Shown here one piece after another: positions 10,809 to 22,166 of a DNA stretch of 64,000 nt. The stretch covers positions 105,383,416 through 105,447,415 of the forward strand of contig CM037596.1 in the NCBI GenBank assembly GCA_021018995.1, written 5' to 3'. Positions within the stretch are counted from its first letter, which is position 1. Each line of letters opens with the position of its first letter. This stretch comes from Chloranthus sessilifolius (Eukaryota > Streptophyta > Magnoliopsida > Chloranthales > Chloranthaceae). The position numbers and the translations under genes were made by a program. Under the pieces are notes generated by a model. The model was not told where the DNA came from and searched no databases. It was given only the letters and a program-made list of their open reading frames with translations.

Positions 10809-11539
10809 CTACACGGAGTTGGGTTTGGTCCATTCAGTAACATTTGTGAAGGAAGTAATCTCCCCTTCAATAGTTTCAAAGGTGCCATCTTTTGATGTGG
10901 TAACATAAGGTAAATATTGTTCCTCAAAAGCTACATGTCGAGAAACGTAGACACGCCCAGTTGGAGGGTATAAACACCAGAATCCTTTATGATTCGAACC
11001 ATATCCAATTAATACACAGGGATAAGATTTTGGCGTAAAATTATCTTTTGCATAATTTCGCAAATAAGGATAACAACGACATCCGAAAAATTTAGAATTG
11101 TATAATCCGATTTTTCAAGATAAAGCAAAGAATATGGTGATTGCAGTTGCAGCTTTTATGAGGGTAACCTCTTTATAATATAAGAAACATGATTGCATTT
11201 GCAGCTTTTATGAGGGTAACCTCTTTATAAGAAACACAGCTGTTGAAAAAGAATCAACCCAATATTTGTGAGGCATATGCCTATTAAAGAGCAATGTCAT
11301 GCCAATCTAAACAATATGATGATGCTTTCTTTTAGCAATCCCATTTTGTTCAGATGTTCCTGAGCAGGACATTAGATGGTGTATACTAGATGTGCGCAAA
11401 AAATTAACAAAGGCTTGAGATGTAAACTCTCCTCCACCATCACTATGAAAATTTTTAATTTTCTTCTCAAAACGATTTTCAACAAGCTATTTAAAACTTT
11501 GAAAATTACTTAGAAACTCGGATTTTAGTCTCATAGGAA
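10809..11539 (-). pseudogene. pol: Copia integrase, core and C-terminal part
   Basis: The open part (10809-11063) is the post-core domain: SYPCVLIGYGSNHKGFWCL and TGRVYVSRHVAFEE. Upstream in the gene (11300-11535) other frames hold the core: IKNFHSDGGGEFTSQAF with its catalytic Asp, and SGTSEQNGIAKRKH. The last catalytic Glu of the DDE triad is replaced by Lys (codon AAA at 11331-11333). A tandem duplication of about 50 bp (GCAGCTTTTATGAGGG twice, 11140-11230) disrupts the part between. The integrase is cut at 11540 by an insertion. Confidence 0.85.
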
Positions 11540-12016
11540 AAAATCAGGTAAAACGTGTGTAGTCTGATGGAATCTAAATGGATCTGACGATCCGACCATC
11601 CAAATTTAGCCTAAAGATTTAGGCGCACGATCAATCAAAAACCAATAAATATATAAACTATAAATATGCGCACCTTGAGCGTTAGTCATTGATGGTTGCC
11701 GATCTTTAACGATGTTCTCGCGTTCAATGTCTCCTAGCATAATGGGGATGCTCTAGCCAATAGGGAAGATTGAATTATGTCGAGCTATCGTTGGGACCAA
11801 GCACCCCTTATATTTATAGCCAAAGAGTCCTATCCCATTAAGGACTGAAATTGTTAATTGTAGTGTGATTAGAAATTACAATCATACCTTAACTGAAAGA
11901 CTCAACAATCAGTTGCCTATTCTCTTCAAACTCACCAGAATAACAATTGTACATCTTAAGGTTGATCTTATACCATTCATCGGTCAACGGGTTTGAACAT
12001 AGTGCTGGCCACCAAA
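11540..12016. mobile_element. 477-bp insertion in integrase, family not recognised
   Basis: The integrase protein is interrupted between DDYVRRSY and MRLKSEF. The flanks carry the 7-bp repeat ATAGGAA (11533-11539 and 12017-12023). I see no terminal inverted repeats and no TG..CA ends. It contains TATA-like stretches at about 11650-11665 and 11808-11815. It could be a small non-autonomous element or part of a solo LTR. Confidence 0.5.
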
Positions 12017-12023
12017 ATAGGAA

Positions 12024-12300
12024 CGTCTAACATAGTCATCCACAAGAATAGCATAATACCGAAACTTTTGACATGATGTAATAGGTGTTGGTCCCCAGAT
12101 ATCATAGTGAATTTTAAATAAAGGAGTGGTAGATCCCTTATAATTTTCCGTGAAAGGTAGACGACATCTTCGTCCTAATTGACAACCATAGCAAGCTGAA
12201 GAGTTTTAATTCCAACTAGCAATATGTATTAAGTTTTTCGAATTTAATTGAGGATGACCTAACCGGTGATGCCCTGTCTCTTCTGATGCCTTTAACTAAG
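12024..12300 (-). pseudogene. pol: Copia integrase N-terminal part (zinc domain)
   Basis: The minus strand encodes HHRLGHPQLNSKNLIHIAS and SACYGCQLGRRCRLPF, the HHCC zinc domain, followed by HYDIWGPTPITSCQKFRYY and ILVDDYVRRSY, the start of the catalytic core. Stops interrupt it. It joins across the 477-bp insertion to the core at 11539. Confidence 0.82.
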
Positions 12301-12430
12301 GATGACCTAACCGGTGATGTCTTTAACTGAGGATGGCCTAACCTGTGATATCTTGAACTGAGGATGGCCTAACCTGTGATGCCATGTAATGTCTTGAACT
12401 GAGGATGGCCTAACCTGTCTCTTCTAATGC
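12240..12430 (-). repeat. Tandem amplification of the integrase LGHPQ-coding stretch
   Basis: About five copies of a roughly 30-40 bp unit (GAGGATGRCCTAACCKGTGA) run head to tail. The unit is the antisense of the TGHHRLGHPQL codons, so a piece of the zinc domain has been multiplied. Confidence 0.75.
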
Positions 12431-12474
12431 CTTAGTGATCTTTCTTCCTTCGATAGTAATATATGCTTGCTTTC

Positions 12475-14256
12475 TTATGTGTCCTAAAATTTGTACTCGC
12501 AAGTGCACGAAATATGATGTAGTCAATGGGTGCAAAGTACGAGATCGTTCCCACGAGGATTGGTTAGAAAATATAAAAACAGAAATATCAATTAACTAAA
12601 AAAAATTTCACACATCTTAAACAGTAACTAACAACCTAGAATTCTGGAAACTTTTCTTCCCATGGTAGGTTTATTATTTACAAAATATTAATCTGTGGAT
12701 TGAGATGTGAGATCTTTAACAGATATCTCAAAAGAAAAACTGCCCTATACACACGTGAGTTCTAAAATATAGATTTGAGATCACGGAGATGCATGATTAA
12801 CATCCCATGAGTGTATGATTAACACTCACACCTCGGACAATATTTGGAACCCAATCTTTAGTGTAATTTCCAAAGTACGATCTAAGATCAAGGAGATGTA
12901 TGATTAACACCCCATGGGTGTATGATTAACACCCACACCTCAGATCATGATTGGCACTCACCACTGGGATAAAGTCATACCATCAATCCGAGATCAAGGA
13001 GATGTATGATTAACACCCCATGAGTGTATAATTAACACTCACACCTCAGATGATGGTAAAACTTCACCCCGAGATGGGTGATAATTAAGATAAAATCATT
13101 ATTGCAGATCTGAAATCATAGGGCATGATTAGCTCCTAGATCTCGGACTGAAATGATGATTTCATCATTTTCAATGAATATTAGGGTCTTTAACAGCATC
13201 TGACATCTCAATCACAGATTTATATTAATATAAATGTATACCTCGGATGGGGTTCATTACATCCCCATCCTTAATGAAACTAGCCACACATAGTAAAAAT
13301 AAATAACATGGTTAAAATGTAAATAAACATTAACATCAATATTTAAAATACCGTAAAGAGCTTTATTATTATCCACAAAAAGCTTTAATCCAAGTCCGTA
13401 CACCTCCTTCTTGAAAGTGGATCCAAATCAGAAAATTAAGACTTATCTTCTTCTCAAAATGAATATTAAAAAGGTAGTTCAAGAAAATGGGACTCAATGC
13501 CCTTACACTTTGAAACGCAGAAAACTAAAAATAAAAGAATGCAGAAAAATGAAAACTCTCTAAAAAACAGAACTCTCTCCAAAGAAGAATGCAGAAAAAA
13601 ATAAGAATAAATCTCCGAAGGACTCTCCGAATGAATATATCTCCAAGAATATCTTTTTCCTTAATTGCCAAAACAGAAGCCGCTTTTTCCTCCAAGATTT
13701 TATTCCGTGAAAAGAGTACCGAGATTCTCGCGGCTAAACAAAATTCCGAACTCAAATTCAAATTTGGTCGATCGATCGACTAAAGAGGGTCGATCAGATT
13801 CTGTTTTGAAATTTCAAATCTTTCGGATTAAGTTGATCGATCGACCAAAAAGGGTCGATCAATCGACCTCCCAGATTTTCGTGAACTCCCGCTACACTTT
13901 GCATTCAGACACTGCCTCGGTATTGCGGCCATAGCTTTCTATCCCGAAGTCAGATTGAGGCGATTCTTACGGCGTTGGAAAGCTGACGACGAGTTCTCCA
14001 ACTTTTATGTTTTGAAAATTTTCTGAATCTAACGTCTTAAAGGTTCAAATTGAGCTCCAAGTCGAGATAAGTTCCGAATGATCCAAGGTAGCACGAATTT
14101 GACGTTATATTCTGAACTTTTTGGGTTATTTCATGCTCAACACATCTCCAGGCCTGTAAATCACTAAAAATATATAAAACATGTTAAATGACTTTCATCG
14201 GATAACTAAATGTAGGTCTTTAGGGGTGAAATATCATCATATTTCACTGCACATCA
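12475..14256 (-). repeat. 1,782-bp solo LTR inserted in the copia element (copy A)
   Basis: Flanked by the 5-bp TSD CTTTC (12470-12474 and 14257-14261). Read on the minus strand it starts TGATGTGCAGTG and ends ACACATAA, a decayed CA end. It is homologous end to end with the solo LTR at 39715-41566 in opposite orientation. It carries a tandem array of ~80-bp units with TGTATGATTAACACYC (12780-13060) and phased palindromes (13767-13867). The terminal module GCAAGTGCACG plus GATCGTTCCCACGAGG lies at 12498-12560. A hairpin with 9-bp arms (GTGAAATAT) lies at 14226-14247. I recall similar LTRs in Tat/Athila-type gypsy elements, but the lineage is not proven here. Confidence 0.82.
13767..13867. repeat. 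Phased palindromes in solo LTR A (GTCGATCGATCGAC type)
   Basis: Pairs at 13767/13789 and 13832/13854, each 22 bp apart. Three of the four are clean palindromes of the form GTCGATNNATCGAC or one base off; the second is degenerate. Confidence 0.8.
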
Positions 14257-15008
14257 CTTTCCATGATATAAGGCAAAAAGTCCTCCCTCTTATGTCCCGT
14301 TGCTAGGATCTTTCTTGTCTTTCGATCCCTGACACAAGACGAGTCTGATGAGAATTCAAAGATACACGAGTTATCTTTAGCAAATTGACTGACTGATATG
14401 AAAATTTTCTTAATATTTGGAACAAGAAGAACATTGTGAAGATCAAGATTCCCAAAGGGGGTATGTAAAGGAGCATGACCGATATGAGAGATGTCTAAAC
14501 TATTTTCATCCCCAATACAAACTTTATCAGTGCCAAAATATGAAGATAAATTTTTAAAATTACCTGAATTGTTAGTCATATGAGACGTAGCACCTGTGTC
14601 AGCATACCAGTTTGGATCTTGAGTTTCAGAAATACTCATGGCGGTGAGGGCTTGTGGAACCTCTTCGCTTTGATATGAGTGATCAAATCGATGCCAACAC
14701 CCAGTCGAAGTAGGGCCAAACTTACCACAGGTCTGACATTTTATATTTGCAAACTTGTTCCGATTGTTATTGAAGGAGTGTTGAAGAGACATGTGACCAA
14801 CAGGTCCACGTGATTGTGGAGACTGATTTTGGATCCGTGTGGAATGAGAATCTTCACCTTCCAAGTTTTGTTGATTTGGATTGGAGGACGACCCATTCTG
14901 TCCGATCGGAGCAAACCCACGTCCTTGAGAAATAAACTGTCGTGATGAATCCTGTCTAAAAAATTTGCAATTGTTTTTATAGTTACTCCCTTTTCCAATG
15001 AAGGCCAC
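14257..15008 (-). pseudogene. gag-pol: Copia gag C-terminus and protease
   Basis: The open frame runs from 15008 down to 14244, but its last codons and stop lie inside the solo LTR, so the gene part ends at 14257. A Gln/Ser/Asn-rich linker is followed by a zinc knuckle CQTCGKFGPTSTGC in which the His of the CCHC motif is Pro (codon CCT, probably from CAT). The protease follows with WYADTGATSHMTNN (active Asp in DTG), VCIGDENSLDISHIG and LHNVLLVPNIKK. The knuckle change should abolish zinc binding at that site. Confidence 0.88.
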
Positions 15009-15571
15009 ATTTTGATCAATATTATGATGTTCTAATTAGTTATTTGATTCTTTTCTCAATTTATATGTAAGGCTTGAACAAATTCGGTGTAAGATGGTAA
15101 AGGAGGTTTAGAAATCATAAAGGTGACGAAGGCATCATCATAGTTGGGACCCTCAAAGCACCGAGTGAAAATCGCAACAGAATCATTTCCCTTTCGGCAA
15201 GTATACAACATTTGCATCAGGTGGAGTTCTCGATCCTTTCAGATTCGCACATAATTTTCTTCTAAGCAGGTCCATATTTCATGAGCAGTTTTAACCCAAT
15301 AACAAGGATAAGGGCTTCTTCAGTCATGGTAGTTGTTAACCGAGCTTCGACTATACAGTCATTTTTTTTTTGTTGGGTAGATCAGCTTGAGCTTGTAGGG
15401 TTGATCTGGCCTGTAGAGATCTCTTGCTTTGGTTTGCTGATGGAACCAACGAGGTATCTGTGCAGTTCTGCTCCATCTACCAGAGACTCAAATTGCATCT
15501 TCCATAGCGTATGATTTTCCAAGTGTCACGCAACTCGTAAAGGTAGAGGTAGATGATGATGGAGACGCCAT
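15009..15571 (-). pseudogene. gag: Copia gag N-terminal part
   Basis: An ATG at 15571 opens MASPSSSTSTFTSC on the minus strand. Downstream in shifted frames come WKMQFESLVDGAELHRYL, VGSINKP, KTAHEIWTCLEE and NYDDAFVTFMISKPPLPSY, all typical of copia gag (UBN2-type). Several frameshifts and stops are present. Plus- and minus-strand open frames at 15281-15514 and 15477-15743 are shadows or LTR read-through. Confidence 0.75.
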
Positions 15572-15660
15572 AGCAAATAGAGGGTGTGTAGTGATCTGTA
15601 GCACAAAGGAGGTTTTGTTTATCACAGATAGAGAAACAGATTAGAATCCCAGAGTCTAGT

Positions 15661-15672
15661 GCTTTAAGACCA
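15661..15672 (-). promoter_or_regulatory. Degenerate primer-binding site
   Basis: On the minus strand TGGTCTTAAAGC matches 9 of 12 bases of the tRNA-Met site TGGTATCAGAGC and abuts the LTR end. Confidence 0.6.
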
Positions 15673-16465
15673 TGAGAAAATAGTAATAAAATAATAATAA
15701 GCAAATAGAAGAAGTGCAAGGAGCAAGTAATGTCACAACACACAATTTTAACGTGGTTCAGTGTTTCAACTTACGTCCACGATCAAGTCTTCACTAATAC
15801 AAAGCTTATTTTATTTTTCACACTCTACACACCCTAAGGTTCCATAATTAAATAGGTCTACAAGAGGAGCAATCTTGGATTGCCTACCAGATTTGGTTGG
15901 AGTGATACTCTTGCCTTCTTTATTTGATTTTGATTGTTACTTGCCATTTTTGTTTACTCTACCATCTACCTCAACTTTGAGGTTTCTGATAGTAGCTTGG
16001 TATAGTTGGGTCTTGTCAACTTTGTCTTCATTTGAGTGATTTTTGCCACCTATGTTCTTGCCATCTTTATATTTATTTGATTGATCTTTGCCATCTGTGT
16101 GATTTCTACCATATGCGTAAAATCTGTGATCTTTGCCACCTATGCTCTTGCCATCTTTATGTCTATTTGATTGATCTTTGCCATATGTGCAAAATCTATG
16201 ATCTTTGCCACCTATGCTCTTGCCATCTTTATATTTATTTGATTGATCTTTGTCATCTGTTTGATTTCTGCCATATGTGCAAAATCTGTGATCTTTGCCA
16301 CTTGTGATATTGCCATCTTTATGTGTACTTGATAGATCTTTTCCACCTATGATTTTGCCATCTTTATGTGTACTTGATAGATCTTTTCCCCCAGTGTGAT
16401 TTCTGCCACAAGTACTAAATCTCTTGTCAATATTTTTGGTGTCATTTGTATGAGTACCATTAACA
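15673..16465 (-). repeat. 5' LTR (793 bp) of the copia element
   Basis: On the minus strand it starts TGTTAATGG at 16465 and ends TTTTCTCA at 15673 next to the primer site. A minisatellite (about 16027-16400) of 70-100 bp units with GATCTTTGCCACCTATGCTC gives a repeating Leu-Cys-His reading that mimics a gene. The five bases to the right (TTATA) may be the target duplication, but the other side is lost. Confidence 0.82.
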
Positions 16466-16475
16466 TTATAAAAAA

Positions 16476-17110
16476 AAGAGAGAAGCCATTTGTATAATCT
16501 TTACTCAGAAAGATTATGGAAGAGTTTCGATTAAGACTTGATGAGGTTTAGTTCCCCAAACAAATCAAATCCATTTGTATGATGTGGATATGTCCTGCAC
16601 TTGCGACGACAAGGCTCAATGTTGTTTCTTAATATTGCTCTGGTAAAGGGGGAATTGTTGGTTTGATCTGGGATCATGATGATAGATTTTTTGGTAGTTA
16701 CTTCTTTCCTTTTAACAAAGGAAATGCTATTTCAAGTTATCTTAATACTATTTTGCAAGGCATTCTTTTGGCGATTGATTTGGGCTTCATAAGACTTCAA
16801 GTGGAGATGACTTCAAGAGTTGCTATACACACTATTAAGAGAGAATTTATGATCCCGTAGCATTATTTGGGTCTGATCAGAGATATAAGAGAATTATCTA
16901 AAGGCTTTCATCAAATCTCACTTTCTCATATTAATAAAGAATGTAACAAGTGTGCTGATTTTATTTCCATCTAGGCATAGATGCTAGCAATGTTGTTAGA
17001 TGGAATACCATAGATGTCCTTCCTCCTTTTACCTTTCTCTTGAGAGATAACTTTATGATTTCTAATCAGTTGTAATCTCTAATTAATTTTTTTAAGATAG
17101 AGTGAAGCCC
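16476..17110 (+). pseudogene. LINE remnant, RNase H domain
   Basis: The plus strand reads GIVGLIWDHDDRFFGSYF, ILLAIDLGFIRLQVEMTS and, after a stop at 16860, ISLSHINKECNKCADF. These match the plant L1-type C-terminal RNase H domain in order: the GLI.D.G start, the LGF..V.VE.DS segment and the closing Asn-Asp/Ala motif. The catalytic Asp that normally follows VE is replaced (VEMTS). Domain alone, no upstream RT found. Confidence 0.7.
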
Positions 17111-17311
17111 CATCAACCTCAAGCCGACTTATCGAAAAAAAATAAAAATAAAATTAAAGTTTTACAGATCTTTCCATCATGGTATTCAAATCAACGTCGG
17201 TGTCTTCATATCAGACAACTTAGATGGTGTTACATGTGGCATAAATCCCAAAAATAACAAAGCCTTTCTTTTTAGCCATGTGTCGCGATACAAATATGTT
17301 TGCTCTCACTA

Positions 17312-17420
17312 CATGAAAACAAAGGAAAAACAACACCACTTGTTTAAGAAAAACAACTATCGAAAGCAGTTGAAACATAATAACAGCCTAAGGCAGTTGT
17401 TTTAAAGGGGTAAAATAGAG
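17312..17420 (+). mobile_element. Possible CACTA-type terminus
   Basis: Begins CACTACATGAAAAC and holds repeated GCAGTTG subterminal motifs. A matching right end was not found, so only the terminus is called. Confidence 0.3.
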
Positions 17421-17430
17421 ATTTTTCAAG

Positions 17431-17816
17431 CTATAAATACGACTCCATGGAAACCCGAGCTCGCACGAAATCGAGGTTGGTCGATCTTCTTCTCCTTAAA
17501 ATCTCTACAAAAGCATCATTTCACCCCTCCAAAACCCTAATTCCTTTTAGAACCAGTCGAATTGAGCGAGGATTTTTGTTGATCTGCGTGAAGAAATGCT
17601 CTGACTACGGATTCATTTGTTTGTTGATGAATTTGAGAAGGGGCGGATGACAGGTCCAGTGGAATTGAAGGAGGTTTTTATGGATGGACTGGGGATTCAG
17701 AGTGCGAGGAGTTGTAGAGGTGAGATCCAGCTCCTCGAAGAGCAGATTCAGAATCGGTATGAAGATATGGAGTTGAATGCTTCGATTCTTAGTGGTTTCG
17801 TAAATGCTATCTAATG
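17431..17816 (+). other. Gene-like fragment of unknown identity
   Basis: A TATA-like CTATAAATAC (17431) precedes ATG 17447. An overlapping frame (17617-17814) reads FVDEFEKGRMTGPVELKE and EIQLLEEQIQNRYEDMELN. That composition looks like true protein, but I do not recognise the family. The frames are mutually shifted, so this is at best a broken or captured exon. Confidence 0.3.
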
Positions 17817-17845
17817 ATGAGACTTCAAACCCCCTTACCATAGAT

Positions 17846-18056
17846 GCAACGAAAGCCAGTGTGAAGCTTGTTAAGAAACAGAGCAACAACGATGAAGATG
17901 AAAGCTCTGATGACGAAATGTCACAGTATAAAAGGAGAACACAGTAAGCATCTTTGTTAAAAATAGTTGAAAATCTGGTAGCTGTTTGCAATCCATTTCC
18001 TTGATGTAATATTGATATTTCTGTTGTTTCTCATGCAAATCACTCTTAATATGAAG
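17846..18056 (+). pseudogene. Nucleolin-like acidic exon, first copy
   Basis: Encodes ASVKLVKKQSNNDEDESSDD, a Lys-Lys plus Asp/Glu/Ser pattern like the acidic repeats of plant nucleolin. A donor-like CA|GTAAGC follows at 17946. The following intron-like stretch, including CTCATGCAAATCACTC (18030-18045), matches 23675-23690, so this is a diverged duplicate of the block at 23.5 kb. The short acidic repeat alone cannot prove nucleolin. Confidence 0.35.
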
Positions 18057-18065
18057 GAAACATAC

Positions 18066-18450
18066 ACTACGTGAAAATGCAGAAAAAGCAATAGCTGATG
18101 ACTATCGTTTTTAAAAATAACGACAGCTTTTAATCGTCGAGTGGGCTGTCGTAAAAAAGGTTGTAGTATTTGTTAATGACGGATTGTAGCTGTCGTTACA
18201 ACGACAGTCATTAGTTGTCGACCAATAACGATTGTTTTTAGCAGTCGTATTAAATGTCTTTTTACAAAAAAAAAATATGGCATCTTTATTTTTAAATAAC
18301 GTATTATGACAGTTGTTTCCGCGTGCAAAAAACAACAGCTTCCGAAAGTAGGGAAAAAAAGACGATTTTGAGCAGTTGTTTTAATATTTTATTTTAAAAA
18401 AATAATTATTATTAAATTTCACGTACAACGATTATATAAGTTGCTTATTG
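18066..18450. repeat. CACTA-like terminus with subterminal inverted repeats
   Basis: Starts CACTACGTGAAAATG and is followed by repeated AACGACAG, CTGTCGTT and TTGTCG motifs on both strands, as in subterminal regions of CACTA elements. The right end was not found. Confidence 0.4.
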
Positions 18451-21400
18451 AAATTTTCATTTGAAAAAAATAAAATTAAACTAATAATAATCCCAATACA
18501 CAAATTCTCCGTAACAAATTCTCTATTTTTAGATAAATAGATGAAACATTTATTGTTCTTACAACTTACAATTCTCACATAGTTTATAAAAACACAAAAT
18601 AAAAAAAATAAAAAATACTTCTAACTGTATCTTCTTCCTTTCCAAGCTATTAATCTCTTCTGGCTGGCTATGAAGCTGAACTCTCACATTTGGCTAGCTG
18701 AATCAATCGCCTTATCTGGTAGGTGACGCCCTGCACAACATATAATCACAGTAGAGATTAGCAACTGATTCAATACAAAGTGTGACTACAGGTAGAACAT
18801 ATAGACTATGTAATAACACTAGATATATGATTGATAGTGAAAACCGAACCACCTTAAAAATGGGCCAACATAAACAAAAATTATGAGAATAAAAAACTAG
18901 CTTCATTGATCATCACTTGAAGGGTTATTAAAAGCATCAATAAATCAAAAGAAGCAGAGATCAAGGAAGAACTTAGAGGTTGAAATTGGACAATGAGATT
19001 GTTGTAGTACCAGATTGGAGAAGAAGCATAAAGTAGATGAATTGCCTCATCACCCAACATGATATTTTTCTTTTTTAAAATATATTAATAAACATCTTTA
19101 TGAATCATCATAATAAAATATTCAAGAATCCATGGAACCCTCCGTTCACCCTAAAACCATACAAAAATTTACAATTAGCAGACAAATTAAGACCCAAACC
19201 ATAAAGATGCACAAAGAGAACAATCATACATTATAGGTTGTGTTTGAACTTTGGATCCAACATCATACCGCAGTTGAGTTTGCCTCTCCTTGGAAAAGAG
19301 TTAGAAATATGAAAAGAAGGAATAGACGTATATTGGTGTACAAAGCAACATAGAAGAAGTACGAATGTATGATTATTTCGGACAACTGAAGAAGTACAGA
19401 TATGGACAAGATTTGTTGAGATAAGAAACAACTAGACTTGCCACATTCATGCTTACCTATGGAGCTTGTGCACCCATTTTTAAATTATTATTTTTTAAAA
19501 TAGGGTAAGCTATGAGAAACAATGCATAGGCCAAAACCATGAGGGGATAAACACAACTAACATTGTACTGACTGCAACATTTTAGTGGGCGCAGTATGAA
19601 ACCTTAAATATTTCCAGTCTATCATATCTAACATGGGATTATTTGATGGAGAGTTGAAGCACGGCATGGGATGAATTAAGTAATCAATTTGACAGGTGCT
19701 CAGTTTGAAAGATAACTTTAGAAATATATACATTTTTTATATATTAAGGAATTTTAGGAGTTAGTCACTAGATGAGAGCCTAAACGCTAAAAGGTTATCA
19801 CCTATGCATGCTTGGGGGGCTTTTAACTACCTTGTTGAATAGAATTTACAAACCTCTATAGATGTATTATCTATTAGTCAGTTTATTCACAATGTGTGGA
19901 TGAGGCGTACCATTTGTGTTCGCTCCCCTTTTTCTTCTGTAACTTCATCTTAAACAATCTGTCAATCTGCGTAGCAAATTGCAAAAGAAAAACACTAAAC
20001 CTACCCTCGAATAAGAAAGGTAAAAATAACGCATTTCATCATGAAAAGAGAAAGGAACAAAACAAGGAAATGAAAGTAAAATCATACCACCATGGACTAT
20101 AACAGTGCAGAAGATATCTGAAGCTTGGTTGCTCAAATGTCGTGCACAGAAGCTTTAACTTAAAAATCTAAAGTGGCTATAACCCATTAAAAATCAGCAA
20201 TTCCAACATGTCAAAAAATGACGATTAAAAATAAGAAAATTTTCAAGGAGGCGCTAATTTCCGTTGAAAAGGCAAAATAATAATAATAAATAAATAAATA
20301 AAATAAAAATAAAAAAATCATATTTTAAAAAGATTTTCATAATAAGCATTTGTCGCTAGACAGTAGCGACATATTGCCTTTCCTTTTAACTTCTCTCTCG
20401 AGTGTCCAGCTTAATATTTATTTCACAACCTTATGATACTCTGTGCCACCCTTTATCTTGATGAGTCCCACGAAAATATGATTTTCACAGATTTCATTGT
20501 TTAAAAAAAATTGGGAAACCCTATTTATCCAGGGTTCAGTGGCTAGAAGGTGCTCATACCCTTTACAATCTAGAACTCAACTCACATACCATAATAATTT
20601 CCCTATAAAGTTAACTAACTAAAGTGTATAACATTGCAAATACAGAGGAAATAAATCAAAGCAAAACCAAATTTCTTTTAAGCATTTTATCAAACAGATG
20701 TAGCTCAACCCCTACGCTCCAACCCCACTTCACATCTAGACTCTTGATTTGATGTAGAAGTTTCCCAATCAATCTCTCACCCTTGAATTTAAATGAATCA
20801 TTACACTTGAATGCTTGACATCGTTACCCAAACAATCGATATTCCCACCCCCACCACCCACCTAGCTTTATCCTTCCCTACTAGCACCAAATGCTCTTAA
20901 TTATATTTCCCTTGGCTAGCTAAATGTCAAGTGCTAGTTCTAAGTTTCACCATGGTTGGGTCTACAAGTCTAAACACAACCATTCATTTTGTTAAAATCT
21001 CAGAACCTGACCTGGGATCCCAAGCGTTGAGTGCTGTTGTAGTCAATGTTCAATAGCTCTAGAGACTTTGATTTAAGCCTAAGTTATTTGGGCCCAACCT
21101 CGCTGTACACTTAAATTTTGTAAATGGTGATAGAGTCCATTGTTATCAATCTAGACCATCTACTACAACAGTGTTCCACAGAATTCATGTAGATATTCTT
21201 GCAAAGGGAATCAAAACGATACATAAGGGTTCTGATTTTGACATTGCAGCCTGAATAATGGACAAAACTACATGGACCTTGACATTTCACAAATTGGATT
21301 TCAGACAATAGGAAATTAAGAAAACAATATGATCAGAATCAGAGCCTAAGAAAGTCTACAAAGTTATTCTTTTAGCAGAGATGTCATGTAGAAAAAGATT

Positions 21401-21706
21401 TTTGTAGGATCGACAAATGGTGATCGAGAAATTGTAGACAGAAATCAGATGGCCGAAGATGCATTTGAAGCAGAGGTGGGAATAAAATAATGAATAAAAA
21501 ATATAATCAAACAATCATTCCATACCTTATTGAGTGTAGGAGAGATACCGGAGTCGGCCAGCGAGTGTCCGGCGTCTGATGGTCGAGCGGCCGGGAGTCG
21601 GCGCCAGAGGAGATAGACAGGCGAGAGGACTTGGAGAAAGGAAGAAGATTAGAAAGAAGGGATCGTGGATTAGGTTAATTTAGGTTAATTTAAAGTTAGT
21701 TTTAGG
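18451..21706. other. No supported gene; possible decayed minus-strand exons
   Basis: The stretch is AT-rich with only short open frames. On the minus strand a GC-richer block (21540-21660) looks like a 5' leader, followed by a donor-like AAG|GTATGG near 21520. An acceptor-like TTGTGCAG lies near 18733. I could not connect these into a coding gene; a non-coding or dead gene is possible. Confidence 0.3.
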
Positions 21707-22161
21707 GAGTACCTTTAAATCCACCCACCAAATCTTTGTGTTCACCCACGCTGAAACACTTTGATTATATTTGAATCAAATCTTTGTGTTCACCCACGGT
21801 GAAACACTTTGATTATATTGAATCGGACGATTGAGATTTTTTATCATCCCAATCTTTCACACAATGAATCTTGAGAACATGAACGTACTATCAGCAAGTT
21901 GTTTTTTTATTTCATGTGGTACACACCCAAAAAAGGGACGCTAAAATCAATTTTGAGCATGCACGTGATGTTAAGGTCATTTTTCTGAGATGTGTGCCAC
22001 GATAAATAAAAGACAAACCGTCTGATGGTAGACACATGATATCAAGATCCATCGTGTGAAAGATTGAGAGGATAAACAATCTCCACCATCTGATTCTACC
22101 AAGTCAACGTGCTTCAGTGTTGGTGAACTCAAAGATTTGGTGGGTGGATTTAAAGTTACTC
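21707..22161. mobile_element. Foldback MITE, family F, copy 1
   Basis: Ends GAGTACCTTTAAATCC and, inverted, GAGTAACTTTAAATCC; the arms continue inverted for over 150 bp. The flanks repeat TTAGG (21702-21706 and 22162-22166). A short internal duplication (AATCTTTGTGTTCACCCACG twice) lies at 21730-21810. Confidence 0.75.
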
Positions 22162-22166
22162 TTAGG

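Larger units (their letters stand above)
8341..16465 (-). mobile_element. Copia retrotransposon on - with both LTRs, nested insertions
   Basis: Two directly repeated LTRs (8341-8932 and 15673-16465) flank copia pol and gag reading on the minus strand. The right LTR is the 5' LTR, with a degenerate primer-binding site beside it; the left is the 3' LTR with the polypurine tract beside it. The domain order gag-protease-integrase-RT-RNase H is copia. The zinc-knuckle, GTSEQNG and YVDD contexts suggest an Ale/Retrofit-like lineage, which is uncertain. The interior holds a 477-bp insertion (11540-12016), a tandem amplification (12240-12430) and a 1,782-bp solo LTR (12475-14256). Confidence 0.88.

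Noticed and set aside
12475..14256. Helitron, suggested by a hairpin near one end
   Set aside because: The 5-bp TSD CTTTC and TG...CA-like ends shared with copy B indicate LTR-type insertion; Helitrons make no TSD.
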